A DNA stretch of 39,835 nt from Frankiales bacterium (lineage in GTDB: Bacteria; Actinomycetota; Actinomycetes; Mycobacteriales; SCTD01): assembly GCA_025465135.1 (NCBI GenBank), contig JAODNA010000074.1:1-39835 (forward strand), written 5' to 3'. The notes beneath the pieces are model-generated. The model had not been told where the DNA came from. It ran no database searches and saw only the letters and a list, made by a program, of their open reading frames with translations. Below are positions 1 through 7,519 of the stretch, in pieces; the stretch's first letter is position 1, and every line of letters starts with the position of its first letter. The translations under genes were made by a program, and so were the position numbers.

Positions 1-159
1 CTGGTTGTGTCCGTCTGGACGCCGGCGACGGCGGCGCTCGAGGAGCGGCTGGAGACCGCGGCGTCGAGGTTGTCGAGCAGCCCGGCCCGGATCGCGGTGA
101 GCCGGCCGAGCAGGCTGGTCGTGTCCGTCTGGACGCCGGCGACGGCGGTGCTCGAGGCG
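1..159. repeat. 114-bp tandem repeat, left portion
   Basis: Positions 46-159 are one copy of a 114-bp (38-codon) unit, and positions 1-45 are the end of the copy that starts near the right edge. The copy boundaries are marked by CGGCT at 46 and 160. The copies are nearly identical; the one at 46-159 has a few changes near its end. The repeat is coding and keeps the reading frame. Confidence 0.9.
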
Positions 160-470
160 CGGCTGCTGGTGGTCGCGTCGACCTGGTCGACGTAGCCGCC
201 GACGGGGACCTCGAGGGCGACGTACCGGGTTGTGGTCAGCGACCCGCCGCCGTCGACGCGGACGATCAGGTCCTTGGTCGGGTTGGACGCGAAGCTGACC
301 CGGTAGAAGCCCAGGCTGATCTCGGTGACCGTGACGGCGGGGGCGCCGGCGCTGCCGTCCTTATAGGCGGCGGTGCCGGTCGGGGTGAGGCCGGTGACGG
401 GTGCGCCGCTGGTGTCACGGAAGAAGACGGCAGCGGTGCGGGCCTCGCTGGTCTGCCATCGCTCGGCCAC
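1..470 (-). CDS. Neck/fibre-like repeat protein, N-terminal part (continues at 39835)
   Basis: This is the 5' part of a gene that runs off the left edge and resumes at the right end of the window. Removing the 47-bp terminal overlap gives one in-frame gene of 849 nt (282 aa). The GTG start at 470 lies just after the stop of the upstream gene. The N-terminal ~75 residues look like a small beta-rich domain (TAAVFFRDTSGAPV, GFYRVSFASNP, RYVALEVPVGGYVDQV). A 38-residue tandem repeat follows, with a core reading TTSLLGRLTAIRAGLLDNLD. Such repeats are common in actinophage neck or minor structural proteins and probably form a trimeric stalk. The place between fibre-like genes and the head-tail connector supports a virion role; the exact role is inference. 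Confidence 0.75.
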   Translation of the reverse strand, partial: MAERWQTSEARTAAVFFRDTSGAPVTGLTPTGTAAYKDGSAGAPAVTVTEISLGFYRVSFASNPTKDLIVRVDGGGSLTTTRYVALEVPVGGYVDQVDATTSSRASSTAVAGVQTDTTSLLGRLTAIRAGLLDNLDAAVSSRSSSAAVAGVQTDTT

Positions 471-472
471 GG

Positions 473-1060
473 TCAGCTCTGGGTGATCGTGGTGGTGTAG
501 GCGATCGACACGGCGGAGGTCTTGGCGAAGGGTCCGATGATGACCCGGTTGAACATGGTGCTGGTGCCGTTGACGGTGCCGTTGAAGATCCCGGCCTCGT
601 TCCAGGTGAAGTTCGCGACGGCGGTGCCGAAGGTGCTCTTCCAGGTGGCCACGAACGCTGACCGGGAGGGGTAGGTGGCGTCGACGGTCTGCAGCAGCAC
701 GGAGCCGGTGACGGTCGGGTTGAGCTTGGTCTGGCCGGCCGCGGCCGCGGTGGAGTCGGTGCCGACGCCGATGGCGGCGAAGGCCACGATCGGGGAGCCG
801 ATCGGCATCCCCCCGAGCCGGTCGAGGTAGGCCTGCTTGCCGACGTCGACGATGAGGTTGGTGACGACGGGCGTCTCGTAGACGAGCGGGTTCTGCGGGA
901 CCTGCAGCCCGGTGCGCGGGTCCAGGCCCAGGACGATGTCCCCGCTGTAGACCGCGAAGTGGTGCCGGCCGACGACCTTGCCGTCGACGACTTGGCCCAT
1001 GGCCTCGTCGAGCTGCTGCAGGGCGAGCCCGCGGGTGTCGAGGTCGGTGAGCAGGCTCAT
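473..1060 (-). CDS. Phage tail fibre-like structural protein
   Basis: The product is 195 aa. The ATG at 1060 overlaps the upstream stop by 4 bp (ATGA), which fixes the start. The C-terminal half (TWNEAGIFNG, MFNRVIIGPF, SIAYTTTITQS) resembles the C-terminal domain of many small actinophage fibre-type proteins, in which a residue pair near NEAG is followed by a beta strand ending in a TTTITQ-like motif. The middle (AFAAIGVGTDSTAAA) also fits that type. There is no signal peptide or membrane segment. It sits in a run of structural genes between capsid and connector, so a head- or neck-attached fibre is likely. The fibre assignment rests on recalled family resemblance. Confidence 0.65.
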   Translation of the reverse strand: MSLLTDLDTRGLALQQLDEAMGQVVDGKVVGRHHFAVYSGDIVLGLDPRTGLQVPQNPLVYETPVVTNLIVDVGKQAYLDRLGGMPIGSPIVAFAAIGVGTDSTAAAAGQTKLNPTVTGSVLLQTVDATYPSRSAFVATWKSTFGTAVANFTWNEAGIFNGTVNGTSTMFNRVIIGPFAKTSAVSIAYTTTITQS

Positions 1061-1413
1061 CAGGTCGCGTCCGGGGCGGGCTGCACGGTGAGGCCGGTGA
1101 CGTCGATCGTGGGTGGCGGTGGTGGCGGCAGGGCGGGCTCGGCAGGGATGACCACCGCGGTGGTGGACTCCCAGACCTCGTGGCCGCCGCACTCGGCGCA
1201 GACGGTCGTGACCACGTGCGTCACGGGGGCGTCGGGGGCGACGTAGGTGACGGGGACGTAGACGCCTGGCTCGACCTCGACCTGCTTGGTGGTCTCGGGG
1301 CGCGTCTCGCCGGTCGCCAGGAGCAGCTTGGCGGCGTCGGGGTGCCCGCAGGGACCCCAGACGGTGTCGCTGTCGACCTGCTCGAGGCGGCTGATGCCGT
1401 CGTCGGTGCTCAC
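1060..1413 (-). CDS. Hypothetical protein with Cys pairs and a poly-Pro segment
   Basis: The product is 117 aa from a GTG start. I do not recognise a family. Visible features are WGPCGHPDAA near residue 20 and a CAEC pair near residue 72, which could bind a metal. A run of seven prolines near residue 96 is followed by a short tail. The gene overlaps the next gene by 4 bp and follows the glycine-rich gene by 14 bp, so it is cotranscribed with virion genes. It could be a linker or assembly protein for the neighbouring fibre; that is inference from position only. Confidence 0.6.
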   Translation of the reverse strand: MSTDDGISRLEQVDSDTVWGPCGHPDAAKLLLATGETRPETTKQVEVEPGVYVPVTYVAPDAPVTHVVTTVCAECGGHEVWESTTAVVIPAEPALPPPPPPTIDVTGLTVQPAPDAT

Positions 1414-1427
1414 GGTGGTCCGCTCTG

Positions 1428-2303
1428 TTAGGCGTTGAAGGTGATGCGGAGCTCGCCGCGCGCGCCGACCGCGCCGGCGCCTGGGGACGTGGCGGACCCG
1501 CCGCCTCCGCCGCCTCCGCCGCCGGCTGCGTTACCGGCGACTCCTGCAGCGGTTGTGCCGGCGCCGCCCGCGCCGGCGCCGCCGCCGGTGCCTGCTGTGC
1601 CCGCGGTGCCTGAGGCTGCTGCTCCGCCGTTGCTGGTGGGGCCTGCGCCGCCGCCTCCGCCGCCGCCGGTGCCTAGTGCTGCTCCGGCTGCTCCGGCACC
1701 GCCGGCGAAGGTGGTGGTGCCGACGTTGGCTGTGGCTTGTCCCCCGCCTCGGGCCAGGACGAGGTTGGTGGCGGAACGCAGCAACGCGGTGTTGCCGCCA
1801 GCGCCTGCGTTCGCTGCGCCGCCGGCGCCGACGACCGCGGTGAGGGTCTCCCCCGCGGTGGCGGAGATGGTTGCTCGTGCGTAGTCCCCGCCGGTGCCGC
1901 CGGTGCCGCCGTTGGTGGTGCCGGTGGCGCCGCCCTTGCCGCCGCCGTAGCACTCGACGGTGTAGTTGCCGGTGTAGGGCGGGATGAAGTTGCTGCTGCC
2001 GGCGGTGGCGTAGAAGACCTGCATGGTCTGCGCCTCGGTCGGCGTCGTGGAGGTCTCGCCGGGCTGAAGCAGCTCGAGCAGGTTGGCGTCGGCCGGTGCG
2101 GCCGCTGTGTCGCCGGGCTGCTGGACGTCCAGTGCGAACAGCTGGGCTTCGGTGGGCGTGGCTAGGGCGGTCTCGTCGACGGTGACGGCAACGTCGAGCG
2201 TGCCGACGGCGTCGACGGTCACAGCGGAGCCGGCAGGGGCGCCGCCCCCGCTGCCCCCTGCGAGCGGCGGTTGCGCGGCCTGCTGGGACAGGCCGTCGCT
2301 CAC
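1428..2303 (-). CDS. Glycine-rich fibre or head-decoration protein
   Basis: The product is 291 aa from a GTG start directly after the upstream stop. The first ~110 residues hold short repeats of the form PGDTAAAPADA / PGETSTTPTEA. From about residue 110 (SNFIPPYTGNYTVECYGGGKGG) the protein becomes a glycine-rich domain with several runs of 7-9 glycines and ends in ARGELRITFNA. Glycine-rich domains starting with a F-x-P-x-G-x-Y-x-V strand and ending with a short beta strand are known in phage fibre and adhesin proteins, where polyglycine-II helices form receptor-binding tips. The gene lies in the head region rather than beside the tail-tip genes. A virion fibre role is likely; a binding role is inference. 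Confidence 0.7.
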   Translation of the reverse strand: MSDGLSQQAAQPPLAGGSGGGAPAGSAVTVDAVGTLDVAVTVDETALATPTEAQLFALDVQQPGDTAAAPADANLLELLQPGETSTTPTEAQTMQVFYATAGSSNFIPPYTGNYTVECYGGGKGGATGTTNGGTGGTGGDYARATISATAGETLTAVVGAGGAANAGAGGNTALLRSATNLVLARGGGQATANVGTTTFAGGAGAAGAALGTGGGGGGGAGPTSNGGAAASGTAGTAGTGGGAGAGGAGTTAAGVAGNAAGGGGGGGGGSATSPGAGAVGARGELRITFNA

Positions 2304-2525
2304 CTACCTGGTCTCAGGCTTCTGAGCCGGGCGGGTCTCCTTCACGGGCGCCTTGGGCGGGTCGGGCAGCTCGAAGGCGGGCTGGTCCTCGTGCAGCTCG
2401 GCGTGGCCGGCGTTGACCAGGTGCAGTGCCTCGTCGTCCTGCAGGACGATCCGGCCGCCGGTCTCGGGCCAGTCCTGGCCGTCGATGGTGCCGGACATGG
2501 CGAGCTTCATCTTCACGGCGATCAC
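2304..2525 (-). CDS. Small hypothetical protein downstream of the tRNA
   Basis: The product is 73 aa. The GTG at 2525 is chosen because AAGGGGA lies about 9 nt upstream, and because a longer reading would run through the tRNA gene. The N-terminal half (MKLAMSGTIDGQDW, GGRIVLQDDEALHLVNAGHAEL) resembles a short beta/alpha fold seen in small actinophage proteins next to capsid genes. The tail is Pro/Glu-rich (ELPDPPKAPVKETRP). It may be a small head accessory protein, but I cannot name a family. Confidence 0.6.
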   Translation of the reverse strand: MIAVKMKLAMSGTIDGQDWPETGGRIVLQDDEALHLVNAGHAELHEDQPAFELPDPPKAPVKETRPAQKPETR

Positions 2526-2564
2526 GGTGTTCGTCCCCTTGCGTTGTGAGTGGTCTTGTCGAGG

Positions 2565-2640
2565 TAGCGCGGGCAGGATTCGAACCTGCGGTCTCGGGCT
2601 TATGAGGCCCACGGGGACGGCCGAGCTCCCCTACCGCGCC
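2565..2640 (-). tRNA. tRNA-Met (anticodon CAT)
   Basis: All four arms can be drawn on the minus strand. The acceptor is GGCGCGG paired with CCGCGCT (one G-U pair), the D-stem GGGG/CCCC, the anticodon stem TGGGC/GCCCG with loop CTCATAA, and the T-stem GCAGG/CCTGC with loop TTCGAAT. The discriminator is A and only CC follows, so CCA is not fully encoded. The anticodon CAT means Met, or Ile2 if C34 is modified to lysidine. It lies between the terminator after the capsid gene and the next late gene, so it is cotranscribed with virion genes. Confidence 0.92.
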
Positions 2641-2645
2641 TGGTG

Positions 2646-2682
2646 CCGGCGCCCCACCCGCGGTGGCAGGGTGGGGCGCCGG
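2646..2682 (-). terminator. Stem-loop after the capsid gene
   Basis: There is a perfect 14-bp stem (left arm CCGGCGCCCCACCC, 2646-2659; right arm 2669-2682) with a 9-nt loop. It starts 6 bp after the capsid stop codon. There is no U-tract, so it may terminate only partly or protect the 3' end of the capsid mRNA. Confidence 0.7.
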
Positions 2683-2688
2683 AGACTG

Positions 2689-3936
2689 CTAGGCGGCGTT
2701 GCCGGTGAAGACCTTCAGGGCGCCGGTCTGGTCGACGGTGATGCCGTCGGCGCGCAGGATCGCGCGCCAGGTGACCTGGTCGGTGTTGAAGGCGAACTCG
2801 TTGCTGCGCTCGAGGCGGATGCCGTTGACCATCCGGACGAAGTAGCGGCTGAAGTCACCGAAGATGACCGACTTCGCCGACAGCCCGACGGGGGCGACGA
2901 ACGGGTCGGTGACGATCGGCTTGCCCAGGAGCATGTCCGGGGCGCCCATCGTCATGGCCGGCTGGAACAGGTAGTAGCCGGCCGAGTCCTTGAGCTTGCG
3001 CAGGTTGCCCAGGCTCGAGTCCTTCATGACCCAGGCGCAGCTCTTGCTGTTGCGGTAGGGCGCGATGACCGAGAAGTGCAGGTCGATGAGGTTGTCGGCC
3101 GTGAACGCGCCAGCGACGCCGGCGCCGCCCGTGACGCCGGTGGAGGCTGACGTGACGATGCCGGTGGGCTGGCCGGTGCCGGTGCCGGTGATGGCGTGAC
3201 CGCCGAAGCCGTTGCCCAGGGCCCGGCCGAGCTCCATCGCGAGGTAGCCCTCGAGGTCGACGGAGGTGTCGGTGATGAGCTCGTTGGACAGCTGCAGCAG
3301 GATGGCGTACTTGTAGGCGCCGAGGGCGCGCTGCGTGAACGCCGGGTCCGAGGCGCTGATGGCCGAGCCCTCACCGATGATCGTGGCGGTGGAGTGCGCC
3401 GTGGTGGTGCTGACCTGGATGACCTCACCGCTGTCGGTGTTGAGCATCGTCGGGCCGGCCATCATCACACCGGAGACCTCGATGAGGTGGTCGACGAGCC
3501 GGTCGTAGAAGGACGTCTTGACGGTGTTGCCACCGGCGGTGGCGGTGCCCTTGGACAGGGCACGGGCGTCGAAGTCCATGCCGCGGTTGCGCCAGCCGGG
3601 CTTGAGCTGCCCGCCGGAGCGCAGGTCGATCGGCTTGCCGGCCGCGAGCAGCGACCGGACGGTCGGGGCGCTCTGGTCGGCGGGGGCCTCGGCCTCGGGG
3701 TCGATGCGCAGGTCGCGGAACGCCGCGTCGGCGTCGGCGCTGCGCTTGTCGGCCTCGAGGACCTCGGCGAGGCGGGTGTCGGTGGAACGCAGCTCGGTGT
3801 CGATCTGGTCCCAGGCGGTGCGCTCCTCGACGGTGAGGTCGCGCTCCTCGGCGTCGACCTTGTCGGTGATGGCGCGGGCCTGGACGACGAGCCGGTTGCG
3901 CTGCTCGAACAGGCGCTTGGCGAGTGCTGCAGACAT
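2689..3936 (-). CDS. HK97-type major capsid protein
   Basis: The product is 415 aa from an ATG at 3936 with AAGGAG 8 nt upstream. Residues ~1-95 are charged and helical (AKRLFEQRNRLVVQARAITD, EERDLTVEERTAWDQID), typical of the scaffolding delta domain that the prohead protease removes. The mature shell domain follows: DHLIEVSGVMMAGPTM, then QRALGAYKYAILLQLSNELI, GRALGNGFGGHAITGTG, and near the C-terminus FGDFSRYFVRMVNGIRLERSNEFAFNTDQVTWRAILRADG. These are hallmarks of the phage capsid family (HK97 gp5 fold). Length and position after the protease gene fit. Strong hairpins lie on both sides of the gene. Confidence 0.95.
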   Translation of the reverse strand: MSAALAKRLFEQRNRLVVQARAITDKVDAEERDLTVEERTAWDQIDTELRSTDTRLAEVLEADKRSADADAAFRDLRIDPEAEAPADQSAPTVRSLLAAGKPIDLRSGGQLKPGWRNRGMDFDARALSKGTATAGGNTVKTSFYDRLVDHLIEVSGVMMAGPTMLNTDSGEVIQVSTTTAHSTATIIGEGSAISASDPAFTQRALGAYKYAILLQLSNELITDTSVDLEGYLAMELGRALGNGFGGHAITGTGTGQPTGIVTSASTGVTGGAGVAGAFTADNLIDLHFSVIAPYRNSKSCAWVMKDSSLGNLRKLKDSAGYYLFQPAMTMGAPDMLLGKPIVTDPFVAPVGLSAKSVIFGDFSRYFVRMVNGIRLERSNEFAFNTDQVTWRAILRADGITVDQTGALKVFTGNAA

Positions 3937-3959
3937 GCAGGTTCTCCTTGGAAACGGGA

Positions 3960-3986
3960 GAAGCCCGCCGGGCGCCGGCGGGCTTC
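3960..3986 (-). terminator. Stem-loop between protease and capsid genes
   Basis: There is a perfect 12-bp inverted repeat (GAAGCCCGCCGG at 3960-3971, CCGGCGGGCTTC at 3975-3986) with a 3-nt loop. On the minus strand it is followed by TCCCGTTTCC and then the capsid ribosome-binding site. It could be a leaky terminator or an RNA processing or stability element that uncouples capsid expression. Confidence 0.6.
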
Positions 3987-4037
3987 GAGAGGTGGGTGGG
4001 GTCGTGGTGGCGGACCGCGGTGTCGCCGCGGCCCTCG

Positions 4038-4688
4038 CTACAGAGCGGTCAGCCCAAGGCGGCGACGAGCAGGCACGTCCGGTGTCGCCGGCGGCGCCTC
4101 GCTGCGCTGCTCCCCGAGGAGCTCGCCGAGGGTGTTCGTTCCAGCTGCGGCCACCACGGCCGCAAGATCGAGCCCGCGGGCCTCGGACAGCGACCGCAGG
4201 CCGGTCGTGGCGTCGAGGTAGGCGGGGCGGGTGACGGGGCTGACGTCGGCCAGGCGGGCGCGCAGGACCCGGCGCAGGGGGAAGCCCTGCTCGGTCCAGC
4301 CCCAGTCGTCCTCGTCGCAGTAGAAGCCGAAGGAGGACTGGGTGACCAGGCCGTTGCGGACCTTGGAGACCAGCGACACGGCGGTCGGGTCGTCGAGGTA
4401 GGGCACGCAGCGGTAGTCCAGGCCGGTGTCGTCGACCTGCAGCACGAGGTTCACGCCGGTCCGGCCGACGACGAGGTTCTCGTCGTGGTTGAACAGGCAG
4501 ACGACGTCGGTGCCTTCGAGGTCGCGGGTGAAGGCGCCCGGGTCGATCTCCTCGACGAAGCCGCCGAGGTTCTGGCTGAGCTTGTTGAAGACGGCGGCGT
4601 ACCCGCCGATGGCGTCCGCGGTGCCGTCGGCGCCGGCGCGGATCTCGACGGGCTGCGTCCAGAAGCGACGCTCGAGGGTCTTGGTCAT
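4038..4688 (-). CDS. HK97-type prohead protease
   Basis: The product is 216 aa; its start overlaps the portal stop by 4 bp. It matures the prohead by cutting the capsid delta domain and itself. The fold signature is visible: ATG-proximal strand (ADAIGGYAAVFN), EEIDPGAF, then FNHDE with the catalytic His near residue 68, and a Ser in SSFGF near residue 119. LADVSPVTRPAY near residue 150 is the conserved end of the core. The tail after residue ~165 is the expected variable, cleavable region. Order portal-protease-capsid is the standard HK97 order. Confidence 0.95.
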   Translation of the reverse strand: MTKTLERRFWTQPVEIRAGADGTADAIGGYAAVFNKLSQNLGGFVEEIDPGAFTRDLEGTDVVCLFNHDENLVVGRTGVNLVLQVDDTGLDYRCVPYLDDPTAVSLVSKVRNGLVTQSSFGFYCDEDDWGWTEQGFPLRRVLRARLADVSPVTRPAYLDATTGLRSLSEARGLDLAAVVAAAGTNTLGELLGEQRSEAPPATPDVPARRRLGLTAL

Positions 4689-5905
4689 GCGGCTGCTCCG
4701 GGCTCGGCGGTGTCGCCCGTCGACGCGGAGGTCGACTTGAGCTTCCCGTTGGGGGTGATGGTGATGGGGACGGCGGCGAGCTCGGTGAGCTGCTCGGGGG
4801 TGAGGGGGCGCTTGCCCTCCTCGAACCGGGCTTCGGTCGGGGTGAGCTGGTGGGAGGCGATGCCGATGGCCCGTGCCTCAAGCCGGCTCTTGAGGTCGCC
4901 GGCGAGCAGCTGCTCGGTGTTGAGCTTCACGAAGTAGGGGGCCGGGATGAGCCGGGTGAAGTGCTCCTCGAGCGCCGTGATGTACGGGGCGAGGGTGAAG
5001 GTCACGAAGTCGATCGCGCGCTGCTCACGGTTGGCGTAGGTGAGGCTGTTGCCGGCGTCTCCGCCGATCATCTCCGGGGGGACGCCGAAGATCCGCGCGA
5101 CCTGGCTGATGCTGAACCGCTGGGTCTCGAGGAACTGCGACTCGTTGGGGCTGACCTGGATGCCCTTGTACTTCGCGCCCTGGCCCAGGACGGCGATGCC
5201 GCCGCCTTGGCGCAGCTCGGTCCAGCGCTTGCGCAGGGTGTTGGCCTCGACGTCGTCGAGAGCCTGGTCGGTCTCGAGTACTCCGCTGGGCTGGCCACCG
5301 GTGTCGAACCAGTCGCTGCCGTACTGCTGGGCGGCGAGGCCGGCCTCGTAGACCTTGCGGAACTGGCCGATGGGCGACAGGCCACGGACGCTGCCGGGCT
5401 CGACGAAGGTGGCCATGTGGATGATCTCGCTGTCCGACAGCGGGCCCATCGCGCGGTAGTGGTAGGTCGCGCCGACGTCGGGGTACTGGGCGTCGTTGAC
5501 CGTCACCAGGTCGGGCTGCAGCCACGCGACCTGGCTGGGGAAGGCGGTGAGGGCCGCGTCGGTGAGGTTCGGTCCGCGCAGCGGCAAGCCGTAGGTGTTG
5601 CCGCGCAGGACGAGGCTGTTGACGGCGCGGTACTTCCACTCCCCTGGCGTCTCGCGGCGGAAGGGCGCGCGGAAGATGGGCTGGCTGCGGACCTTCTCCG
5701 CGGTGCCGTCCCCGAGCTCGCGGAACACCTCGATGGGGCAGCCGGCGACCTTGCTGCTGATCAGGCGCGCGCAGGCGTAGACGGCGACGTGCGTCATGGA
5801 GGCCTGGGTCTTGTAGCTCTCCCAGTCGCCGCCGCTGCCCCAGACGTCCTGGTAGGACACGGAGCGCTTCTCGGGGGTGGGGCTGGTGCGACGCAGCAGG
5901 CTCAC
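4685..5905 (-). CDS. HK97-type portal protein
   Basis: The product is 406 aa from a GTG at 5905 that overlaps the upstream stop. It forms the dodecameric ring at the packaging vertex. Typical portal features are the early HVAVYACARLISSKVAGCPIEVF helix, EWKYRAVNSLVLRGNTYGLPL, the IIHMATFVEPGSVRGLSPIGQFRK segment, and QFLETQRFSISQVARIFGVPPEMIGG followed by TYANREQRAIDFVTFTLAPYITALEEHF. The length is normal for the family. The C-terminal ~60 residues are polar and low in order, as often seen. Confidence 0.96.
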   Translation of the reverse strand: MSLLRRTSPTPEKRSVSYQDVWGSGGDWESYKTQASMTHVAVYACARLISSKVAGCPIEVFRELGDGTAEKVRSQPIFRAPFRRETPGEWKYRAVNSLVLRGNTYGLPLRGPNLTDAALTAFPSQVAWLQPDLVTVNDAQYPDVGATYHYRAMGPLSDSEIIHMATFVEPGSVRGLSPIGQFRKVYEAGLAAQQYGSDWFDTGGQPSGVLETDQALDDVEANTLRKRWTELRQGGGIAVLGQGAKYKGIQVSPNESQFLETQRFSISQVARIFGVPPEMIGGDAGNSLTYANREQRAIDFVTFTLAPYITALEEHFTRLIPAPYFVKLNTEQLLAGDLKSRLEARAIGIASHQLTPTEARFEEGKRPLTPEQLTELAAVPITITPNGKLKSTSASTGDTAEPGAAA

Positions 5906-6060
5906 TGGTCGTCGCCGCCGTCGTGGATGATGCCGATGGCGGTCGTGACGGTGCCGAGCAGGATCCCGCCCAGGCGCCAGTCGAAGGCGCCGACGCTGAT
6001 GCTGGTGATGGCGATGCCTGCGGCCTGCAGGACGTCGAGCAGGGAGGGTCGGCGGAGCAC
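5902..6060 (-). CDS. Small membrane protein between terL and portal
   Basis: The product is 52 aa. The GTG at 6060 lies 11 bp after the terL stop, with GGAGG just upstream. One or two hydrophobic stretches are visible (VLQAAGIAITSISVGAF and LGGILLGTVTTAIGIIHDGG). It overlaps the portal start by 4 bp, so translation is coupled. No family is recognised. A tiny membrane protein here is unusual for head genes but could be a minor virion or cell-envelope factor. Confidence 0.55.
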   Translation of the reverse strand: MLRRPSLLDVLQAAGIAITSISVGAFDWRLGGILLGTVTTAIGIIHDGGDDQ

Positions 6061-6070
6061 GAGGCCTCCT

Positions 6071-7519
6071 TCAGAGGATGAGGCCGAGCGCCCCGCCGCC
6101 GATGGCGTCGAGGCCCTTCTTGGCGAGGGTGATCGCCACGAGCGGCGAGATGTCGGTGTTGTCCTTGCGGTCCCAGGCCCAGGCGTCGCCGAGGGTCCGC
6201 TTGCGCGCGGCGAGCAGGGCATCGGTGAGGGGCTGCTGGTTGCCGCGGTGCGCGATGCGCTTGGTCTTCACGGCGTCGTACAGGGCGCCGCAGGCCTGCC
6301 CGTACTCGCGGGTGCTCACGAGGGTGAGGCGGACGCCGGCGCGCTCGAGGTCGGTGATCAGGGACCCGGCGGGGCCGGCGGGGTCGAGCATCAGCGGGTG
6401 ACTGCGGTGCTTGCGCTGGAACTCGACCATCCGCTCGACGACCCAGCTGGTGCCGGGTTCGCGTAGCGCGACCTCGAGGTGGGTGCGGCCGTCCGTGCGT
6501 AGGCCCGCGATCGCGATCGAGGCCATCGACCGGTCCGGCGGGATGTCGAGGGCGGGCACGACCCGGCCGGTGGCCTTGGAGTCTTCGTCGATGCAGGCTT
6601 CCCAGTCGTCCATGGGGATGACGGCTTCGGTCCGGCTGTCGCTCCAGACCGAGAGGCGTTCGCGGGCGAACTCCTCGGCCGGCAGTGCCTGGCGTTCCTT
6701 CTCGATGAAGTCCTCGGTGAGCCGGTAGCCCAGGGCCGGGTTGGCGTCGGCCCAGGCCTGCCGGTCGTCCATCCAGCAGCCGGTGCGGCTGAAGTGGTGG
6801 TCGCACTTGTCGTCGTCGCACTCGCCGGGCTCGGCGGAGTACTCCAGGTACGCCAGGGACTTGGCATCGCCGGCGATGCCTCGGACCCGGACGGCGTTGA
6901 GCTGCTCGCTGTCGACCATGCCGGCGCTGCTGGCGTACCAGATCTGCGGGTTGGGGCGGGCGGCCATGGTCGGCATGAGGGCGGCCATCGCGGCCGGTCC
7001 GAGCTCGTAGGCCTCGTCGAGGATGATCAGGTCGCCGCTGAAGCCGCGGCCGGAGCCCTTGGACCGGGCGAGGAAGCGCAGGCGGGCGCCGTTGTGGAGC
7101 TCGATGCCCTGCTCGCCGTTGGCCTCCCGGATGGCCTTGACCTGGGCCATGAGCTCGGGGCTGTTCTTGACGACGCTCTTGATGCGGAGGAAGGCCTCGG
7201 CGGCGGTCTTGAACTCGTGGGCGGTATGCACGATGAGGCGCTCACCGAACAGGAACAGCCCGGCGAGCTCGCGGGCCATGAGGATCTCGCCCTTGCCGTT
7301 CTGCCGGCTGACGACCAGGCCGACCTCGAACGAGGTCCACTTGCCGTTCGGGGCTTCGCCCAGGGAGTCCAGTAGGCAGTGCTGCTGCCAAGGGTCGAGG
7401 TGGACGCCGTTGGCTTCGCACAGCTCGATCGCTTCGGTGCCGCTGCTGTAGCCGTAGGCCGGGACGCTACGAACCCGGGCGAGCTGCGAGCCTCTCAGCT
7501 CGACGGCGCTGAATGTCAT
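6071..7519 (-). CDS. terL: Terminase large subunit
   Basis: The product is 482 aa and is the ATP-driven packaging motor with a nuclease domain. The N-terminal ATPase shows the Walker A variant SRQNGKGE (residues ~71-78), an adenine-binding LDPWQQHCL segment before it, and Walker B DLIILDEA (~163-170) followed by a coupling motif in YASSAGM (~195). The C-terminal RNase H-like nuclease starts near PALDIPPDRSMASIAIAG (acidic residue at the end of strand 1) and includes MLDPAGP. This is the HK97-like group common in actinophages. It overlaps terS by 53 bp; the start ELRG...RVRSVPAY is the usual N-terminus. Confidence 0.96.
   Translation of the reverse strand: MTFSAVELRGSQLARVRSVPAYGYSSGTEAIELCEANGVHLDPWQQHCLLDSLGEAPNGKWTSFEVGLVVSRQNGKGEILMARELAGLFLFGERLIVHTAHEFKTAAEAFLRIKSVVKNSPELMAQVKAIREANGEQGIELHNGARLRFLARSKGSGRGFSGDLIILDEAYELGPAAMAALMPTMAARPNPQIWYASSAGMVDSEQLNAVRVRGIAGDAKSLAYLEYSAEPGECDDDKCDHHFSRTGCWMDDRQAWADANPALGYRLTEDFIEKERQALPAEEFARERLSVWSDSRTEAVIPMDDWEACIDEDSKATGRVVPALDIPPDRSMASIAIAGLRTDGRTHLEVALREPGTSWVVERMVEFQRKHRSHPLMLDPAGPAGSLITDLERAGVRLTLVSTREYGQACGALYDAVKTKRIAHRGNQQPLTDALLAARKRTLGDAWAWDRKDNTDISPLVAITLAKKGLDAIGGGALGLIL

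Noticed and set aside
1495-1690. Poly-proline or simple repeat region on the plus strand
   Set aside because: It is the complement of polyglycine codons in the minus-strand glycine-rich gene.
3937-4881. Upstream extension of the capsid reading frame
   Set aside because: The Arg/Pro-rich extension covers the protease and portal genes out of frame; the capsid start at 3936 has a good ribosome-binding site.
4850-6466. Long plus-strand open frame opposite portal and terminase genes
   Set aside because: It is a GC-driven shadow of portal and terL, spanning two real genes.
5025-6821. Long minus-strand frame in a second frame across portal and terL
   Set aside because: It is an out-of-frame reading of two real genes and is Arg/Pro-rich without domains.
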